From NCBI GenBank assembly GCA_028285445.1, contig JANQPQ010000003.1, positions 1 through 64,000 of the forward strand: a stretch of DNA of 64,000 nt, given 5' to 3'. The position numbers and the translations under genes are program-made. The number at the start of each line of letters is the position of its first letter. Position 1 is the first letter of the stretch. The DNA comes from Cyclobacteriaceae bacterium. Lineage in GTDB: Bacteria > Bacteroidota > Bacteroidia > Cytophagales > Cyclobacteriaceae. The notes under the pieces are model-generated. The model saw only the letters and a program-made list of their open reading frames with translations, did no database searches and was not told where the DNA came from. Below are positions 1 to 8,970 of the stretch, piece after piece.

Positions 1-90
1 CTTCATTAACTACTTCTTCATTAACTACTTCTTCATTAACTACTTCTTCATTAACTACTTCTTCATTAACTACTTCTTCATTAACTACTT
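1..90. repeat. 15-bp perfect tandem repeat, at least 6 copies
   Basis: The unit CTTCATTAACTACTT is repeated six times without a mismatch from position 1 to 90, and the array continues past the window edge. The period is a multiple of three, so in the minus-strand gene each unit adds the residues VVNEE and copy-number changes keep the frame. Confidence 0.95.
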
Positions 91-361
91 CTTCCGAACC
101 AATGTCCTTATTGATTAATTCACCATTGATCTCCTCCTTTAGGGCTGATTCTTCAGTAACTACTTCTTGAGTTGGTAATTCCCCGTTTGCAGTATCTTCA
201 TTACTCACGTCTTCGCTGATCTCTTGACCAGGTTCGACATTTTTTGCTTCACCTGCGGAATGCTCATTGGGAATGGTAGCGCCTCTATCCGTATCTTGTT
301 GCGGATCTTCCTGCTCAGTATTGGCGTTGGCTTGCCCTATGTCGTGGCGTTCGTTTTGCAT
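1..361 (-). CDS. Acidic repeat protein, N-terminal part (runs off left edge)
   Basis: An open frame starts at an ATG at 361 and reads to the window edge (about 120 codons). The visible part begins MQNERHDIGQANANTEQ and is very rich in Glu, Asn, Gln and Asp with no hydrophobic segment, so it is probably a disordered acidic N-terminus. From about residue 91 it becomes perfect five-residue VVNEE repeats. The gene lies 45 nt downstream of yqgE on the same strand. The rest of the protein is outside the window. In Bacteroidota, acidic N-termini like this can precede DUF349 domains, but nothing here proves that. That the frame is coding is likely; its function is unknown. Confidence 0.6.
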   Translation of the reverse strand, partial: MQNERHDIGQANANTEQEDPQQDTDRGATIPNEHSAGEAKNVEPGQEISEDVSNEDTANGELPTQEVVTEESALKEEINGELINKDIGSEEVVNEEVVNEEVVNEEVVNEEVVNEEVVNE

Positions 362-406
362 TGACCTTATCTTACTAGCCTATAACTACATTAAAGCGAA
401 AATCAT

Positions 407-988
407 TTAGTTCATTCGTGGGTCAATCGGGTATTTGGAAAACATCTCAAACCTACCACCCATATCTTTTAAAACCACTTGCCACAACTCATCTGGTTCG
501 GCATTGAAAAGCAACTTAGAATCAGGTTCTCTCGCAACAATCCACGAGTTTTCTTCAATTTCTTTGTCCAACTGCCCTTTTCCCCAACCTGAATAACCCA
601 GGAAGAATCTGAAAGTGGTGGAATCCACCTGGCCAGTGTCTATCATCGCAATCACCTGCTCAAAATTGCCTCCCCAGTACAAACCTTTAGCAATTTCTAT
701 TCCATCCTCGATTTTATCTCCAAGACGATGCAAAAAATGCAGGGTATCCTGTTGTACGGGGCCTCCAACGTAAAGTTTTTCCTGGCTACTTGGTGCTTCA
801 TCAACCACGTCTTCAAAGACTAAATCCGATGCTTTGTTCATAACAAAGCCAAAAGACCCCTCATCGTTGTGCTCACAAAGTAATATCACCGTTCTCTCAA
901 AATTGGGATCTGGTAAAAATGGCTCAGATATCAACAACCGTCCTCTGGCTGGCTCTAAATCATTTCGGTAGCTAAAGTATTCTTCCAT
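407..988 (-). CDS. yqgE: YqgE/AlgH family protein
   Basis: A 193-residue protein of the YqgE/AlgH (DUF179) family. It shows the family N-terminus with GRLLISEPFLPDPNFERTV, then the FGFVMNK stretch, YVGGPVQ and the GYSGWGKGQL motif around residues 132-141. Length is normal and there is no signal peptide. The biochemical role of the family is not settled; in Pseudomonas AlgH was linked to alginate regulation. The ATG overlaps the miaE stop by one base (TAATG at 986-990), so the two are probably translationally coupled. Confidence 0.93.
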   Translation of the reverse strand: MEEYFSYRNDLEPARGRLLISEPFLPDPNFERTVILLCEHNDEGSFGFVMNKASDLVFEDVVDEAPSSQEKLYVGGPVQQDTLHFLHRLGDKIEDGIEIAKGLYWGGNFEQVIAMIDTGQVDSTTFRFFLGYSGWGKGQLDKEIEENSWIVAREPDSKLLFNAEPDELWQVVLKDMGGRFEMFSKYPIDPRMN

Positions 989-1572
989 TAATGCAGACTC
1001 GCTTTAATTGGCATAGTTGCTAATACTTCCGATTCAATCTCATTGAGTTCATTGAGGCGGTTATAAACGTCGTCTTCCTTAAAGTAAACTAATGCCATTT
1101 TGACAAAAATATTGCCATGTTTTGCCTCTGATGCCCACAAATTGTGATAAAAGGTCTTTAAATCCTGGTCTTCCACATTTTCATAAACCAGGCGAAATCG
1201 CTCAGCACCTCGGCACTCAATAATTGATGCCAAGAGTAGCCTGTCCATAAACCTTTCTTCCTTAGACGATCGGCACCGATCTACTAGTTGCTTCACATAC
1301 AAATCTTGCCCAATTTCCGACGGCAATGACACCCCCCTCTTGACTAATATTTCATATACGTCCCGAAAGTGTTCAAGTTCTTCAATACCGGTTTCAATTA
1401 GCTCAGGAATAATCTCCAAGCGGTCAGGATACTTCGCTACGAAACTCATTGCCATAGCTGACGCCTTTCTCTCGCAATTGGCATGATCTTGCAAAAAACT
1501 GTTGAAATCTTCCATTACTGCACCAACCCACTGTGGGCTGCTTGCGGTGGCAAGCTCCAGGCTATACTTCAT
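988..1572 (-). CDS. miaE: tRNA-(ms2io6A)-hydroxylase MiaE
   Basis: A 194-residue MiaE homologue. MiaE is a non-haem di-iron monooxygenase that hydroxylates the isopentenyl side chain of ms2i6A at position 37 of tRNAs reading U-starting codons. The expected iron-ligand motifs are visible: DHANCERKAS near residue 29-38, EELEHF with E65 and H68, ECRGAERF near 118-125 and a later SEAKH motif. It is the first gene of the minus-strand run leading into yqgE and is divergent from pdxH across 102 nt. No miaA or miaB gene is in the window. Confidence 0.93.
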   Translation of the reverse strand: MKYSLELATASSPQWVGAVMEDFNSFLQDHANCERKASAMAMSFVAKYPDRLEIIPELIETGIEELEHFRDVYEILVKRGVSLPSEIGQDLYVKQLVDRCRSSKEERFMDRLLLASIIECRGAERFRLVYENVEDQDLKTFYHNLWASEAKHGNIFVKMALVYFKEDDVYNRLNELNEIESEVLATMPIKASLH

Positions 1573-1646
1573 TCCAAATACTCTAAATCTGAAGCATGAA
1601 AGGTAATTTTAAAGTAGTTCAAAACAAATCTTAACTACGTATTTAA

Positions 1647-1654
1647 TACATTTG
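1647..1654 (+). promoter_or_regulatory. Putative -7 box for pdxH
   Basis: TACATTTG matches the Bacteroidota -7 consensus TAnnTTTG and lies 20 bp before the pdxH GTG. I see no clear TTTG -33 element, so the call rests on the -7 box and position alone. Confidence 0.45.
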
Positions 1655-1674
1655 AAAGCAGCAATAATAACCAC

Positions 1675-2316
1675 GTGAGTAAGCTAGCTGATATACGATC
1701 GGAATATTCCAAACAAGAGTTGTCCAAAGCATCCATCAACAAAAATCCAATCTTACAATTCAATAGCTGGTTTAATGAATGCATGGATTCTGAAGTTAGC
1801 GAACCGACCGCCATGCACTTAGCCACAGCCACTAAGGATGGTAGGCCCTCATCCCGAATTGTACTGCTAAAAGAAGTGACTGATGAGGGGTTCGTATTTT
1901 ACACTAATTACCAAAGTCGAAAGGGGCTGGAGTTGGAACAAAATCCACATGCCAGCATTTGCTTCTTTTGGCAAGAGCTGGAGAGGCAGGTGAGGGCTGA
2001 AGGTTTTGTGGAAAGGACAGACCCAGATATCTCCAATGGTTACTTTGCATCCAGACCAAGGGGAAGTCAAATTGGTGCCTGGACTTCACCCCAGTCGAAT
2101 GTAATTAAGAACAGAACTATTCTTGAAGAAAGAGAAAAGCAGATTGCTGAAAGATTTGACAATAAGGAAGTTCCAAGACCGGCTCAGTGGGGAGGCTACG
2201 TTCTGTTTCCAACAACTATAGAATTCTGGCAAGGTCGACCAAATCGTCTTCATGACCGCATCAGATACCACCTAAACGATGGCGGGGATTGGGTAGTTGA
2301 CCGTCTGGCACCATAG
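1675..2316 (+). CDS. pdxH: Pyridoxamine 5'-phosphate oxidase PdxH
   Basis: A 213-residue FMN-dependent oxidase that converts pyridoxine or pyridoxamine 5'-phosphate to pyridoxal 5'-phosphate, in the cytoplasm. Family landmarks are present: PSSRIVLLKEV (FMN/substrate), FYTNYQSRKG, FASRPRGSQIGAW, and the C-terminal EFWQGRPNRLHDR followed by W-VDRLAP. The start is GTG at 1675, which gives the usual length. Its stop is 3 nt before the glycosyltransferase gene, suggesting a bicistronic transcript from the putative promoter at 1647. Confidence 0.95.
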   Translation: MSKLADIRSEYSKQELSKASINKNPILQFNSWFNECMDSEVSEPTAMHLATATKDGRPSSRIVLLKEVTDEGFVFYTNYQSRKGLELEQNPHASICFFWQELERQVRAEGFVERTDPDISNGYFASRPRGSQIGAWTSPQSNVIKNRTILEEREKQIAERFDNKEVPRPAQWGGYVLFPTTIEFWQGRPNRLHDRIRYHLNDGGDWVVDRLAP

Positions 2317-2319
2317 CAA

Positions 2320-3600
2320 ATGGCCCTGAGTACCTACCTCGATCGCTACAGCTATCCACAAACATTCATTACTTCAGTACCAGCTCCAGACCTGGGCATT
2401 ATTGTTACTATTCCCTGCTATAATGAGCCCTCCCTTCACGAGGCATTGGAATCTTTAGGAAACTGTAAAAAGCCACAATGTTCTGTGGAGGTAATCATTG
2501 TTATAAATTGTGCAGAGGATGCAAGTGATAGTATAAGATCTCAAAACCTGCGGAGTTTGGAAAGAGCGACGGCATGGGCTGAAGGCAACAGTCGTTCCTG
2601 GCTGGAAGTTCATCTGATTCTAATTGACAATATGCCGGCAAAACAGGCCGGCGTGGGTTTAGCTAGAAAGATCGCTATGGATGAAGCAGTGAGAAGATTC
2701 GAAAGCCTCGGCAACCGACAAGGTATCATCACTGGTTTTGACGCCGATTGTACTTGCGATGAAAACTACTTTCGCGCAATCGAAAACTACTTCATCAGTA
2801 ATTCTAAGTCCCCTGGGGCCTCAATCCATTTTGAGCATCCCATGAGTGGCGATGAAGATCAAAATATCTATGCCGGCATTATCGGATATGAACTGCACTT
2901 AAGGTATTATGTAAACGCTTTGCGTGCAACAGGACACCCCTCCTCTTTCCAAACTGTAGGTTCTTCCATGGCGGTAACAAGCTGGGCTTATCAGAAACAG
3001 GGTGGAATGAATAAACGGAAAGCGGGAGAGGATTTCTACTTCCTACAGAAAATTATAGCCCTTGGTAACTATGGAGAAATAACGGACACTGTAGTCTTCC
3101 CTTCACCCCGACCGTCAGACAGAGTCCCATTTGGAACCGGCAAGGCAATTAACAATTGGTTGCAATCCACAGACAGCGAGTATCTCACATACAACCCTTC
3201 TTTGTTTTGGGAGCTAAGCAACTTCATAAAACTAATCCCAAACTTCTATGATGCCAGTGAATCTCAGATCAAGACATACTTGAAGCGACTTCACCCCATT
3301 ACACAGCGCTTTCTGGAGGAGAAACACGTCTTCAAAGAAATTAATATTTCTCGGGCCAACGCAGCATCGATAGAAACATTTATCAAACGGAGCTTCCAAT
3401 GGTTTGATGGCCTCAAAGTCTTACAGTTTATTCATTACGGAACCGACGAAGGGTTCCCGAAGGTTTCAGCAAAGGAGGCAGTATTAGATCTCTTCCCGGG
3501 CCAATTTCCTGATTGCGAAAAGGATCCACGAAGCTTGCTATTGGCAATGCGAAAAGCTGATAGGGCTAGACTAAATGTCCCAGGTCAGTTACTCCCATAG
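2320..3600 (+). CDS. Glycosyltransferase (GT-A, family 2-like)
   Basis: A 426-residue protein whose N-terminus has the GT-A pattern: a beta strand GIIVTIPCYNE around residues 26-36, then VEVIIVINCAED, and a DxD-type metal-binding stretch GFDADCTCDENY near 144-155. There is no membrane segment, so it is probably cytosolic. Donor and acceptor sugars cannot be read from sequence. It follows pdxH by 3 nt and its 3' end overlaps convergent bshB1 by 35 nt, which leaves no room for a separate terminator between them. Confidence 0.8.
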   Translation: MALSTYLDRYSYPQTFITSVPAPDLGIIVTIPCYNEPSLHEALESLGNCKKPQCSVEVIIVINCAEDASDSIRSQNLRSLERATAWAEGNSRSWLEVHLILIDNMPAKQAGVGLARKIAMDEAVRRFESLGNRQGIITGFDADCTCDENYFRAIENYFISNSKSPGASIHFEHPMSGDEDQNIYAGIIGYELHLRYYVNALRATGHPSSFQTVGSSMAVTSWAYQKQGGMNKRKAGEDFYFLQKIIALGNYGEITDTVVFPSPRPSDRVPFGTGKAINNWLQSTDSEYLTYNPSLFWELSNFIKLIPNFYDASESQIKTYLKRLHPITQRFLEEKHVFKEINISRANAASIETFIKRSFQWFDGLKVLQFIHYGTDEGFPKVSAKEAVLDLFPGQFPDCEKDPRSLLLAMRKADRARLNVPGQLLP

Positions 3601-4282
3601 TACGGTCTACGGTAAAGCCTTCGCCGTAGGTTTTGCCAATCACCACTCCAAACTCAATGGCTCGAGATTCTACTAGTTTCATAAAATTCTGTGATGATAT
3701 AAAAGTAGAAGGCTCATCACTTTGAGGATCATAAAATTGTGATGCAAAGCACTCAATAGCTTTCATCTTAACATCCCAGTAGTCGGTTATATCTACCACG
3801 AAATCTGGATTAAGGTAACTGCTTTGGATGTAATGATACATCCGATTCGGTCGCCAGGCCTCCAGATTTTCGCCATCAACGTTGGTTTCGATTTTTGGCA
3901 ATCCCGATAAGAAAAAGGCTTCTTTGCATAGTTGCGATGCCCTTCCGTGGTCAGGATGACGATCTGCCACAGCATTTGCCAGAACGATGTTTGGTTGAAA
4001 TTTTCTAATTACCTTAATTATCTCAAGTTGGTGGTCGCGGTCGTTCTTGAAAAAGCCATCATCGAATCCCAAGTTTTCTCGTACGCTAAGTCCCATTGCT
4101 TGCGCTGCGGCTTCTGCTTCCTTTTGTCGAATATCAGCATTGCCCCTGGTTCCCAATTCTCCCCTGGTTAAATCAACAATTCCAACCTTCCGCCCCATAT
4201 TTACATGTGCGGCAATTGTCCCTGCGGCGCATAGCTCCGCGTCATCAGGATGAGCAGCCAAAACCAGTATATCAAGTTTCAT
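3566..4282 (-). CDS. bshB1: Bacillithiol biosynthesis deacetylase BshB1
   Basis: A 238-residue LmbE-like zinc deacetylase. BshB1 removes the acetyl group from GlcNAc-malate in bacillithiol synthesis. The zinc motif AHPDDAE is at residues 10-16 (H11, D14), and the third ligand region DRHPDHGRA at about 107-115 (H112). The TRGELGTRG motif around 39-47 is typical of BshB1. Bacillithiol genes occur in many Bacteroidota as well as Firmicutes. bshA and bshC are not in the window. The gene follows trxB, another thiol-redox gene, but a terminator-like hairpin separates them. Confidence 0.93.
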   Translation of the reverse strand: MKLDILVLAAHPDDAELCAAGTIAAHVNMGRKVGIVDLTRGELGTRGNADIRQKEAEAAAQAMGLSVRENLGFDDGFFKNDRDHQLEIIKVIRKFQPNIVLANAVADRHPDHGRASQLCKEAFFLSGLPKIETNVDGENLEAWRPNRMYHYIQSSYLNPDFVVDITDYWDVKMKAIECFASQFYDPQSDEPSTFISSQNFMKLVESRAIEFGVVIGKTYGEGFTVDRTMGVTDLGHLV

Positions 4283-4300
4283 AATTACCTCTTAAACAAA

Positions 4301-4325
4301 GAAACGCCCAAATATAGGGCGTTTC
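4301..4325 (-). terminator. Terminator-like hairpin after trxB
   Basis: A perfect 9-bp stem, GAAACGCCC (4301-4309) with GGGCGTTTC (4317-4325), and a 7-nt loop. Read on the minus strand it lies 30 nt after the trxB stop and is followed by TTTGTTT. It could also shape the bshB1 leader. Confidence 0.65.
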
Positions 4326-4354
4326 ATCTCAAAAATATTAAGTACAATACCAAT

Positions 4355-5299
4355 CTAAACTGCCTCTAGCTCTTTGGCTGCTAGAAATTTCTCTGCATCC
4401 AGCGCGCCCATGCAACCAGTACCCGCGGCAGTTACAGCCTGTCGATAAATTTTATCAGCTGCATCGCCTGTAGCAAATACGCCCTCTACATTTGTTTTTG
4501 ATGAACCTGGTTGCACCTGAATGTAACCTGTATCATCAAGATCAAGATAGTCTTTAAAGATCTCGGTATTAGGTGTATGGCCAATGGCCAAGAAAAAGCC
4601 CTGGACGGACAACTCCTTCTTCTCTCCGGTTTGGTTATTCACTACCCTTACTCCTTCAACCTGATCTCCGCCCAATATCTCTTCCGTCTCTGTGTTCCAG
4701 AGTATTTCTATGTTAGGCGTGTTCTCCACCCTTTTCTGCATAATCTTGGAAGCTCTCATTTCGTCCCTTCTAACAATGAGGTAAACCTTGGGGCAAAGGT
4801 TTGCCAAATATGTTGCCTCCTCGGCGGCTGAGTCGCCACCACCTACAACTGCTACATCCATGCCTTTGTAGAAGAAGCCATCACAAACCGCGCAGGCTGA
4901 CACTCCCTTATTGGCAAATTTTTCTTCTGATGGAATCCCAAGATACTTGGCAGCCGCTCCGGTAGATATAATTACAGACTCCGCGGTGATCTCATGTTTT
5001 TCGTCAACGATAGCCTTATGGGGATACCCTGAGAAGTCAACCGAGGTCACCATTCCGAATCGGATGTCGGTACCAAATCGTTCAGCTTGTTTCTGCAGGT
5101 CAGTCATCATCTGTGGCCCGTTTATTCCATCAGGGTAGCCAGGGAAATTCTCCACATCATTAGTAATTGTTAGTTGGCCACCGGGCTGTCCACCGGTATA
5201 TAGCACTGGGCTTAGGCCAGCTCTTGCTGCATAAATAGCGGCAGTATATCCCGCAGGGCCAGACCCAATAATTAATACTTTTACGTTCTCCTGTGTCAT
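4355..5299 (-). CDS. trxB: Thioredoxin-disulfide reductase TrxB
   Basis: A 314-residue low-molecular-weight flavoprotein that passes electrons from NADPH through FAD and a Cys pair to thioredoxin. The FAD-binding GSGPAG is at 12-17, the redox motif CAVC at 136-139, the NADPH-binding GGGDSA around 152-158, and the C-terminal FAD motif GVFATGDAAD is present. Length is typical. It has its own spacing from rpoD (116 nt, with the rpoD terminator in between). It would keep the cell's thioredoxin pool reduced. Confidence 0.96.
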   Translation of the reverse strand: MTQENVKVLIIGSGPAGYTAAIYAARAGLSPVLYTGGQPGGQLTITNDVENFPGYPDGINGPQMMTDLQKQAERFGTDIRFGMVTSVDFSGYPHKAIVDEKHEITAESVIISTGAAAKYLGIPSEEKFANKGVSACAVCDGFFYKGMDVAVVGGGDSAAEEATYLANLCPKVYLIVRRDEMRASKIMQKRVENTPNIEILWNTETEEILGGDQVEGVRVVNNQTGEKKELSVQGFFLAIGHTPNTEIFKDYLDLDDTGYIQVQPGSSKTNVEGVFATGDAADKIYRQAVTAAGTGCMGALDAEKFLAAKELEAV

Positions 5300-5360
5300 C
5301 TTTATTAGTTGATAATAATTGTAACTTTTATTATTACGTTTATTCCTTCGGTAAAGTTCC

Positions 5361-5388
5361 CTAAAAAAAAAGGTCTCACCGAGACCTT
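5361..5388 (-). terminator. Rho-independent terminator of rpoD
   Basis: On the minus strand, 28 nt after the rpoD stop, AAGGTCTC (5381-5388) pairs with GAGACCTT (5370-5377) around a 3-nt loop and is followed by an unbroken run of T. Confidence 0.85.
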
Positions 5389-5415
5389 CTATATTTTCAA
5401 AATCAGATCTTACAA

Positions 5416-6279
5416 CTATCCTAAGTAAGGCTTTAAAGCTTTACTTCTAGATGTATGTCGTAAACGTCTGATTGCTTTCTCTTTGATTTGTCTCACCCGC
5501 TCCCTGGTGAGGTTAAACTTCTCTCCTATTTCTTCCAGGGTCATAGAATGTTCTCCGTTAAGGCCAAAGTAAAGTGTAATCACATCAGCCTCTCTTTGAG
5601 TTAGCGTAGACAATGCTCTTTGCACCTCTCTTCTCAATGAGTCGTTCATGAGGCCAGAGTCAGGCGTTTCCTCTGAATCATTCTCCAAAACGTCAAGTAG
5701 ACTGTTCTCCTCACCTTGCACGAATGGAGCATCCATCGATACGTGTCTTCCAGAAATCTTCATAGTATCCACAACTTCCGCAGTGGTTACATCAAGCACT
5801 TCTGCTAACTCATCCGGAGAAGGCTCCCGCTCATATTTTTGCTCGAGTTCCGAAAAGGTCTTTGAAATCTTGTTGAGAGAGCCAACGCGATTGAGAGGCA
5901 GTCTAACAATTCTACTTTGTTCGGCCAAGGCCTGAAGAATTGATTGTCGAATCCACCATACTGCATAAGAGATAAACTTAAAACCCCTGGTTTCGTCGAA
6001 GCGTTGGGCTGCCTTTATCAGCCCGAGATTACCTTCATTGATCAAATCTCCTAAGGAAAGACCTTGATTTTGGTATTGCTTCGCCACCGAAACAACAAAT
6101 CTCAGATTGGCTTTTGTCAGTTTTTCAAGAGCCAGCTGATCCCCAGCTCTTATACGCTTTGCCAGATCGACTTCTTCGTCGGGAGTTAGTAAATCAACTT
6201 TGCCTATTTCTTGGAGGTACTTGTCTAGAGATTGGCTTTCTCTATTGGTGATCTGCTTGCTGATCTTGAGCTGTCTCAT
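5416..6279 (-). CDS. rpoD: Primary RNA polymerase sigma factor RpoD/SigA
   Basis: A 287-residue group 1 sigma-70 factor in the short Bacteroidota form that lacks region 1.1. Region 1.2 starts near [15 protein letters not shown], region 2 has [17 protein letters not shown] and [15 protein letters not shown] (core binding, -10 recognition and melting), region 3 carries [13 protein letters not shown], and region 4 has [21 protein letters not shown] (helix-turn-helix). This sigma recognises the unusual -33 TTTG / -7 TAnnTTTG promoters of the phylum, consistent with boxes found elsewhere in the window. It is monocistronic, with a strong terminator downstream. Confidence 0.96.
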   Translation of the reverse strand: MRQLKISKQITNRESQSLDKYLQEIGKVDLLTPDEEVDLAKRIRAGDQLALEKLTKANLRFVVSVAKQYQNQGLSLGDLINEGNLGLIKAAQRFDETRGFKFISYAVWWIRQSILQALAEQSRIVRLPLNRVGSLNKISKTFSELEQKYEREPSPDELAEVLDVTTAEVVDTMKISGRHVSMDAPFVQGEENSLLDVLENDSEETPDSGLMNDSLRREVQRALSTLTQREADVITLYFGLNGEHSMTLEEIGEKFNLTRERVRQIKEKAIRRLRHTSRSKALKPYLG

Positions 6280-6392
6280 TCAGTGTTTTTGCTCTTCGGA
6301 ATGACAGAAAAATATTACTTTACTGTGTAATTTAAATCATTCAATAGCAAAACAAGGACAAACTCCTCAAAATATTTACAAGCCTCTTTCTA

Positions 6393-8534
6393 CTACTTAT
6401 TGGATTCTTCCTTTTCCGGTTTTGGTAGTAAGGCCTTTCTCGACAGTCTGAATTTACCAGTCTTTTGGTCGACACCAATCAGCTTTACCTGGATGTCTTC
6501 ACCAATCTCTAAAATACCATCCATGCTCTCTACTCTTTCCCATTTGATTTCCGAGATATGTAGCAGACCATCCTTACCAGGCAGGAATTCCACAAAAGCT
6601 CCAAAGGGCAGAACAGATTTCACTTTGCCTTCATAAACCTCACCTACATCAGGTACAGCAGTTATAGCCTTGATCCTACCCATGGCATCGTCCATAGAAG
6701 CCTGATCAGTTGCAAATACGCTTACAACACCGCCTTCTTCTACTTCTTCAATAATCACTGTCGCTCCAGTTTCGTTCTGGATTTCCTGAACAACCTTACC
6801 ACCAGGCCCAATCACAGCGCCAATCATTTCTCGTTCAATCTTAATAATTACAGATCGTGGCGCGAACGGCTTAAGATCAGGCTTAGGCTCAGCCAGGGTT
6901 TTCTTCATTTCATTTAGAATATGAAGTCTACCTTCGTTGGCCTGCTGCAGCGCAGTCTTTAGAACGTCATATGACAAGCCATCAACCTTTATATCCATCT
7001 GACAAGCAGTGATTCCTTTTTCAGTACCGGTCACTTTGAAATCCATGTCACCGAGGTGGTCTTCGTCACCAAGAATATCTGATAGAATAGCGTAGTTTCC
7101 AGTTTCAGCATCAGAAATCATTCCCATGGCAATACCAGAAACAGGAGCTTTTATTTTGATACCAGCATCCATTAGTGCCAATGAACCGGCACAAACTGTA
7201 GCCATGGAAGAGGATCCATTTGATTCCAGGATGTCAGATACGATTCGGATTGTATATGGATTATCTTCTTCTGCCGGAAGCACTTTTTTCAAAGCTCTTG
7301 AAGCCAGGTTGCCATGACCCACTTCTCTTCTGGCTGGGCCTCTATTGGGCTTTACTTCGCCGGTTGAAAAGCCCGGGAAGTTATAATGAAGAATGAACTT
7401 GCTAAAGCTCTTTTCAAGAGCAAGGTCTAGCATTTGCTCATCCAGCTTAGTTCCCAGAGTTACCGTAGTCAGAGATTGAGTTTCACCTCTTGTGAACACG
7501 GCAGAACCGTGAGTTGAAGGTAGATAATCTACTTCACTCCAAATTGGGCGCACCTCATCAAGCTGTCTTCCATCCAATCGGGTTCGGTCGTTTAGCACCA
7601 AATCTCTAGAGGCCTTTTTCTGAACTTCTTTGAAGTACTTTCCTACCAAGTCCAGGTCGATCTCATGTTCCTCAGGGAGACTGTCCACATACTCATCCCA
7701 GATAGCTCCGAAAGCCTCTCCTCTTTCCTTCTTATTGGCAATAGCCTGCTTAGCAACAGCAAGCATCTTGTCGTAGTATGTATCGTGAATAGACTGCCTT
7801 AGTTCTTCATCACTGGTCTCGTGATTGTACTCTCGTTTTTCTGTGCTTCCAACTTCTTCAGCCAGTTCTATCTGAACTTTGCACTGATCCTTAATAGCTT
7901 CGTGACCAATTTCTATGGCCTTGATCATGTCGTCCTCGCCAATCTCACTCATCTCACCCTCTACCATGAGAATGTTCTCTAAGGTACCGGCAACAATCAT
8001 GTCTATGTCAGACTCGGCCTTCTGAGCACCAGTGGGGTTAACAATGAATTCACCATTTACTCGGCTAACGCGAACTTCAGATATTGGTCCATTGAATGGT
8101 ATATCAGAAACGGCCAACGCAGAAGATGCCGCTAGTCCGGCCAGGGCATCAGGAAGTGCTTCCGGATCTCCTGATATCAGGCTAATATTAACTTGAGTAT
8201 CCGCGTGGTAGTCATCTGGGAACATAGGCCTAATAGCCCTGTCTACAATTCTGCAGATCAATATTTCATAGTCAGAAAGTCTTCCTTCTCTTTTCAAAAA
8301 TCCACCAGGAATTCTTCCGGCAGATGCAAATTTTTCTTGATAATCAACTGATAGCGGAAGGAAATCAACTCCTTCCATGGCCTCTTTCTTAGAGACTACA
8401 GTTGCAAGCAACATGGTGTTGCCCATTCTAACCACAACAGAGCCGTCGGCTTGCTTGGCTAGTTTTCCAGTTTCAATTGTTATTTCACGACCGTCATTGA
8501 GGGTTACGGTCTTAGTTATTACTTTACGTAGCAT
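6393..8534 (-). CDS. pnp: Polyribonucleotide nucleotidyltransferase (PNPase)
   Basis: A 713-residue phosphorolytic 3'-5' exoribonuclease of RNA turnover. Two RNase PH-like core domains flank an all-helical segment, then comes a KH domain with [16 protein letters not shown] and a C-terminal S1 domain with [27 protein letters not shown]. The frame is open to 8588, but I place the start at ATG 8534. The extra 18 residues do not look like PNPase, and their first codons fall inside the rpsO terminator. Co-directional downstream of rpsO, the same order as in many bacteria. Confidence 0.95.
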   Translation of the reverse strand: MLRKVITKTVTLNDGREITIETGKLAKQADGSVVVRMGNTMLLATVVSKKEAMEGVDFLPLSVDYQEKFASAGRIPGGFLKREGRLSDYEILICRIVDRAIRPMFPDDYHADTQVNISLISGDPEALPDALAGLAASSALAVSDIPFNGPISEVRVSRVNGEFIVNPTGAQKAESDIDMIVAGTLENILMVEGEMSEIGEDDMIKAIEIGHEAIKDQCKVQIELAEEVGSTEKREYNHETSDEELRQSIHDTYYDKMLAVAKQAIANKKERGEAFGAIWDEYVDSLPEEHEIDLDLVGKYFKEVQKKASRDLVLNDRTRLDGRQLDEVRPIWSEVDYLPSTHGSAVFTRGETQSLTTVTLGTKLDEQMLDLALEKSFSKFILHYNFPGFSTGEVKPNRGPARREVGHGNLASRALKKVLPAEEDNPYTIRIVSDILESNGSSSMATVCAGSLALMDAGIKIKAPVSGIAMGMISDAETGNYAILSDILGDEDHLGDMDFKVTGTEKGITACQMDIKVDGLSYDVLKTALQQANEGRLHILNEMKKTLAEPKPDLKPFAPRSVIIKIEREMIGAVIGPGGKVVQEIQNETGATVIIEEVEEGGVVSVFATDQASMDDAMGRIKAITAVPDVGEVYEGKVKSVLPFGAFVEFLPGKDGLLHISEIKWERVESMDGILEIGEDIQVKLIGVDQKTGKFRLSRKALLPKPEKEESNK

Positions 8535-8564
8535 AATATTTTTATTATTAATATGGGGGGCTTG

Positions 8565-8580
8565 CCTGGTACGAACCAGG
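8565..8580 (-). promoter_or_regulatory. Small hairpin in the pnp leader
   Basis: CCTGGT (8565-8570) and ACCAGG (8575-8580) can form a 6-bp stem with a 4-nt loop, 30 nt upstream of the pnp start and just after the rpsO terminator. In enteric bacteria pnp controls its own leader through a processed hairpin; a similar role here is only a guess. Confidence 0.35.
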
Positions 8581-8584
8581 TTAG

Positions 8585-8612
8585 ACAAAAACAGGGATTC
8601 TGTGAATCCCTG
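8585..8612 (-). terminator. rpsO-pnp intergenic terminator
   Basis: Five nt after the rpsO stop on the minus strand, a 9-bp perfect stem (CAGGGATTC at 8592-8600 with GAATCCCTG at 8604-8612, 3-nt loop) is followed by TTTTTGTCT. Placed as is, it would partly end rpsO transcripts and set read-through into pnp. Confidence 0.85.
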
Positions 8613-8617
8613 CGAAT

Positions 8618-8893
8618 TTATTTTCTAAGATTGAGGTCGGCGATAATAGCCCTGTATCTCTCAATGTCTGTCTTGTGTAGAAAATCTAGTAGTCTTCTTC
8701 TCTTACCTACTAATTTCAGCAGCCCCGTTCTTGAGGAGTGATCTTTTTTGTTTTCCTTCAAATGCTCTGTTAAGTGGTTAATGCGATAAGTAAACAGCGC
8801 AATTTGAGATTCGGGAGAACCTGTATCCTCTTTTTTCTTCTGTCTCCCTTGAGCTTCAAATACTTCTTGTTTTTTCTCTTTCGTTAGATACAT
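8618..8893 (-). CDS. rpsO: 30S ribosomal protein S15
   Basis: A 91-residue S15 with the conserved [17 protein letters not shown] block (residues 24-40), the [26 protein letters not shown] region that binds the 16S rRNA central domain, and the closing LDFL-RY-I. Length is standard. S15 is a primary 16S rRNA-binding protein. A good Bacteroidota promoter lies upstream and a terminator just downstream. Confidence 0.96.
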   Translation of the reverse strand: MYLTKEKKQEVFEAQGRQKKKEDTGSPESQIALFTYRINHLTEHLKENKKDHSSRTGLLKLVGKRRRLLDFLHKTDIERYRAIIADLNLRK

Positions 8894-8921
8894 TATTTTT
8901 TCTTCACTTTCTTTTCAACCG

Positions 8922-8953
8922 CAAAGGTATTAAGGGTAAATGTATTTAACAAG
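8922..8953 (-). promoter_or_regulatory. Bacteroidota-type promoter of rpsO
   Basis: On the minus strand CTTG (8953-8950) is followed after 20 nt by TACCTTTG (8929-8922), matching the -33 TTTG and -7 TAnnTTTG elements. The -7 box is 29 bp before the rpsO ATG. Confidence 0.65.
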
Positions 8954-8970
8954 ACCCGCCTCTTTATTAT

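Noticed and set aside
1..90. CRISPR-like appearance of the tandem repeat
   Set aside because: Units abut with no spacers and the period (15 bp) keeps a protein frame, so it is a coding minisatellite.
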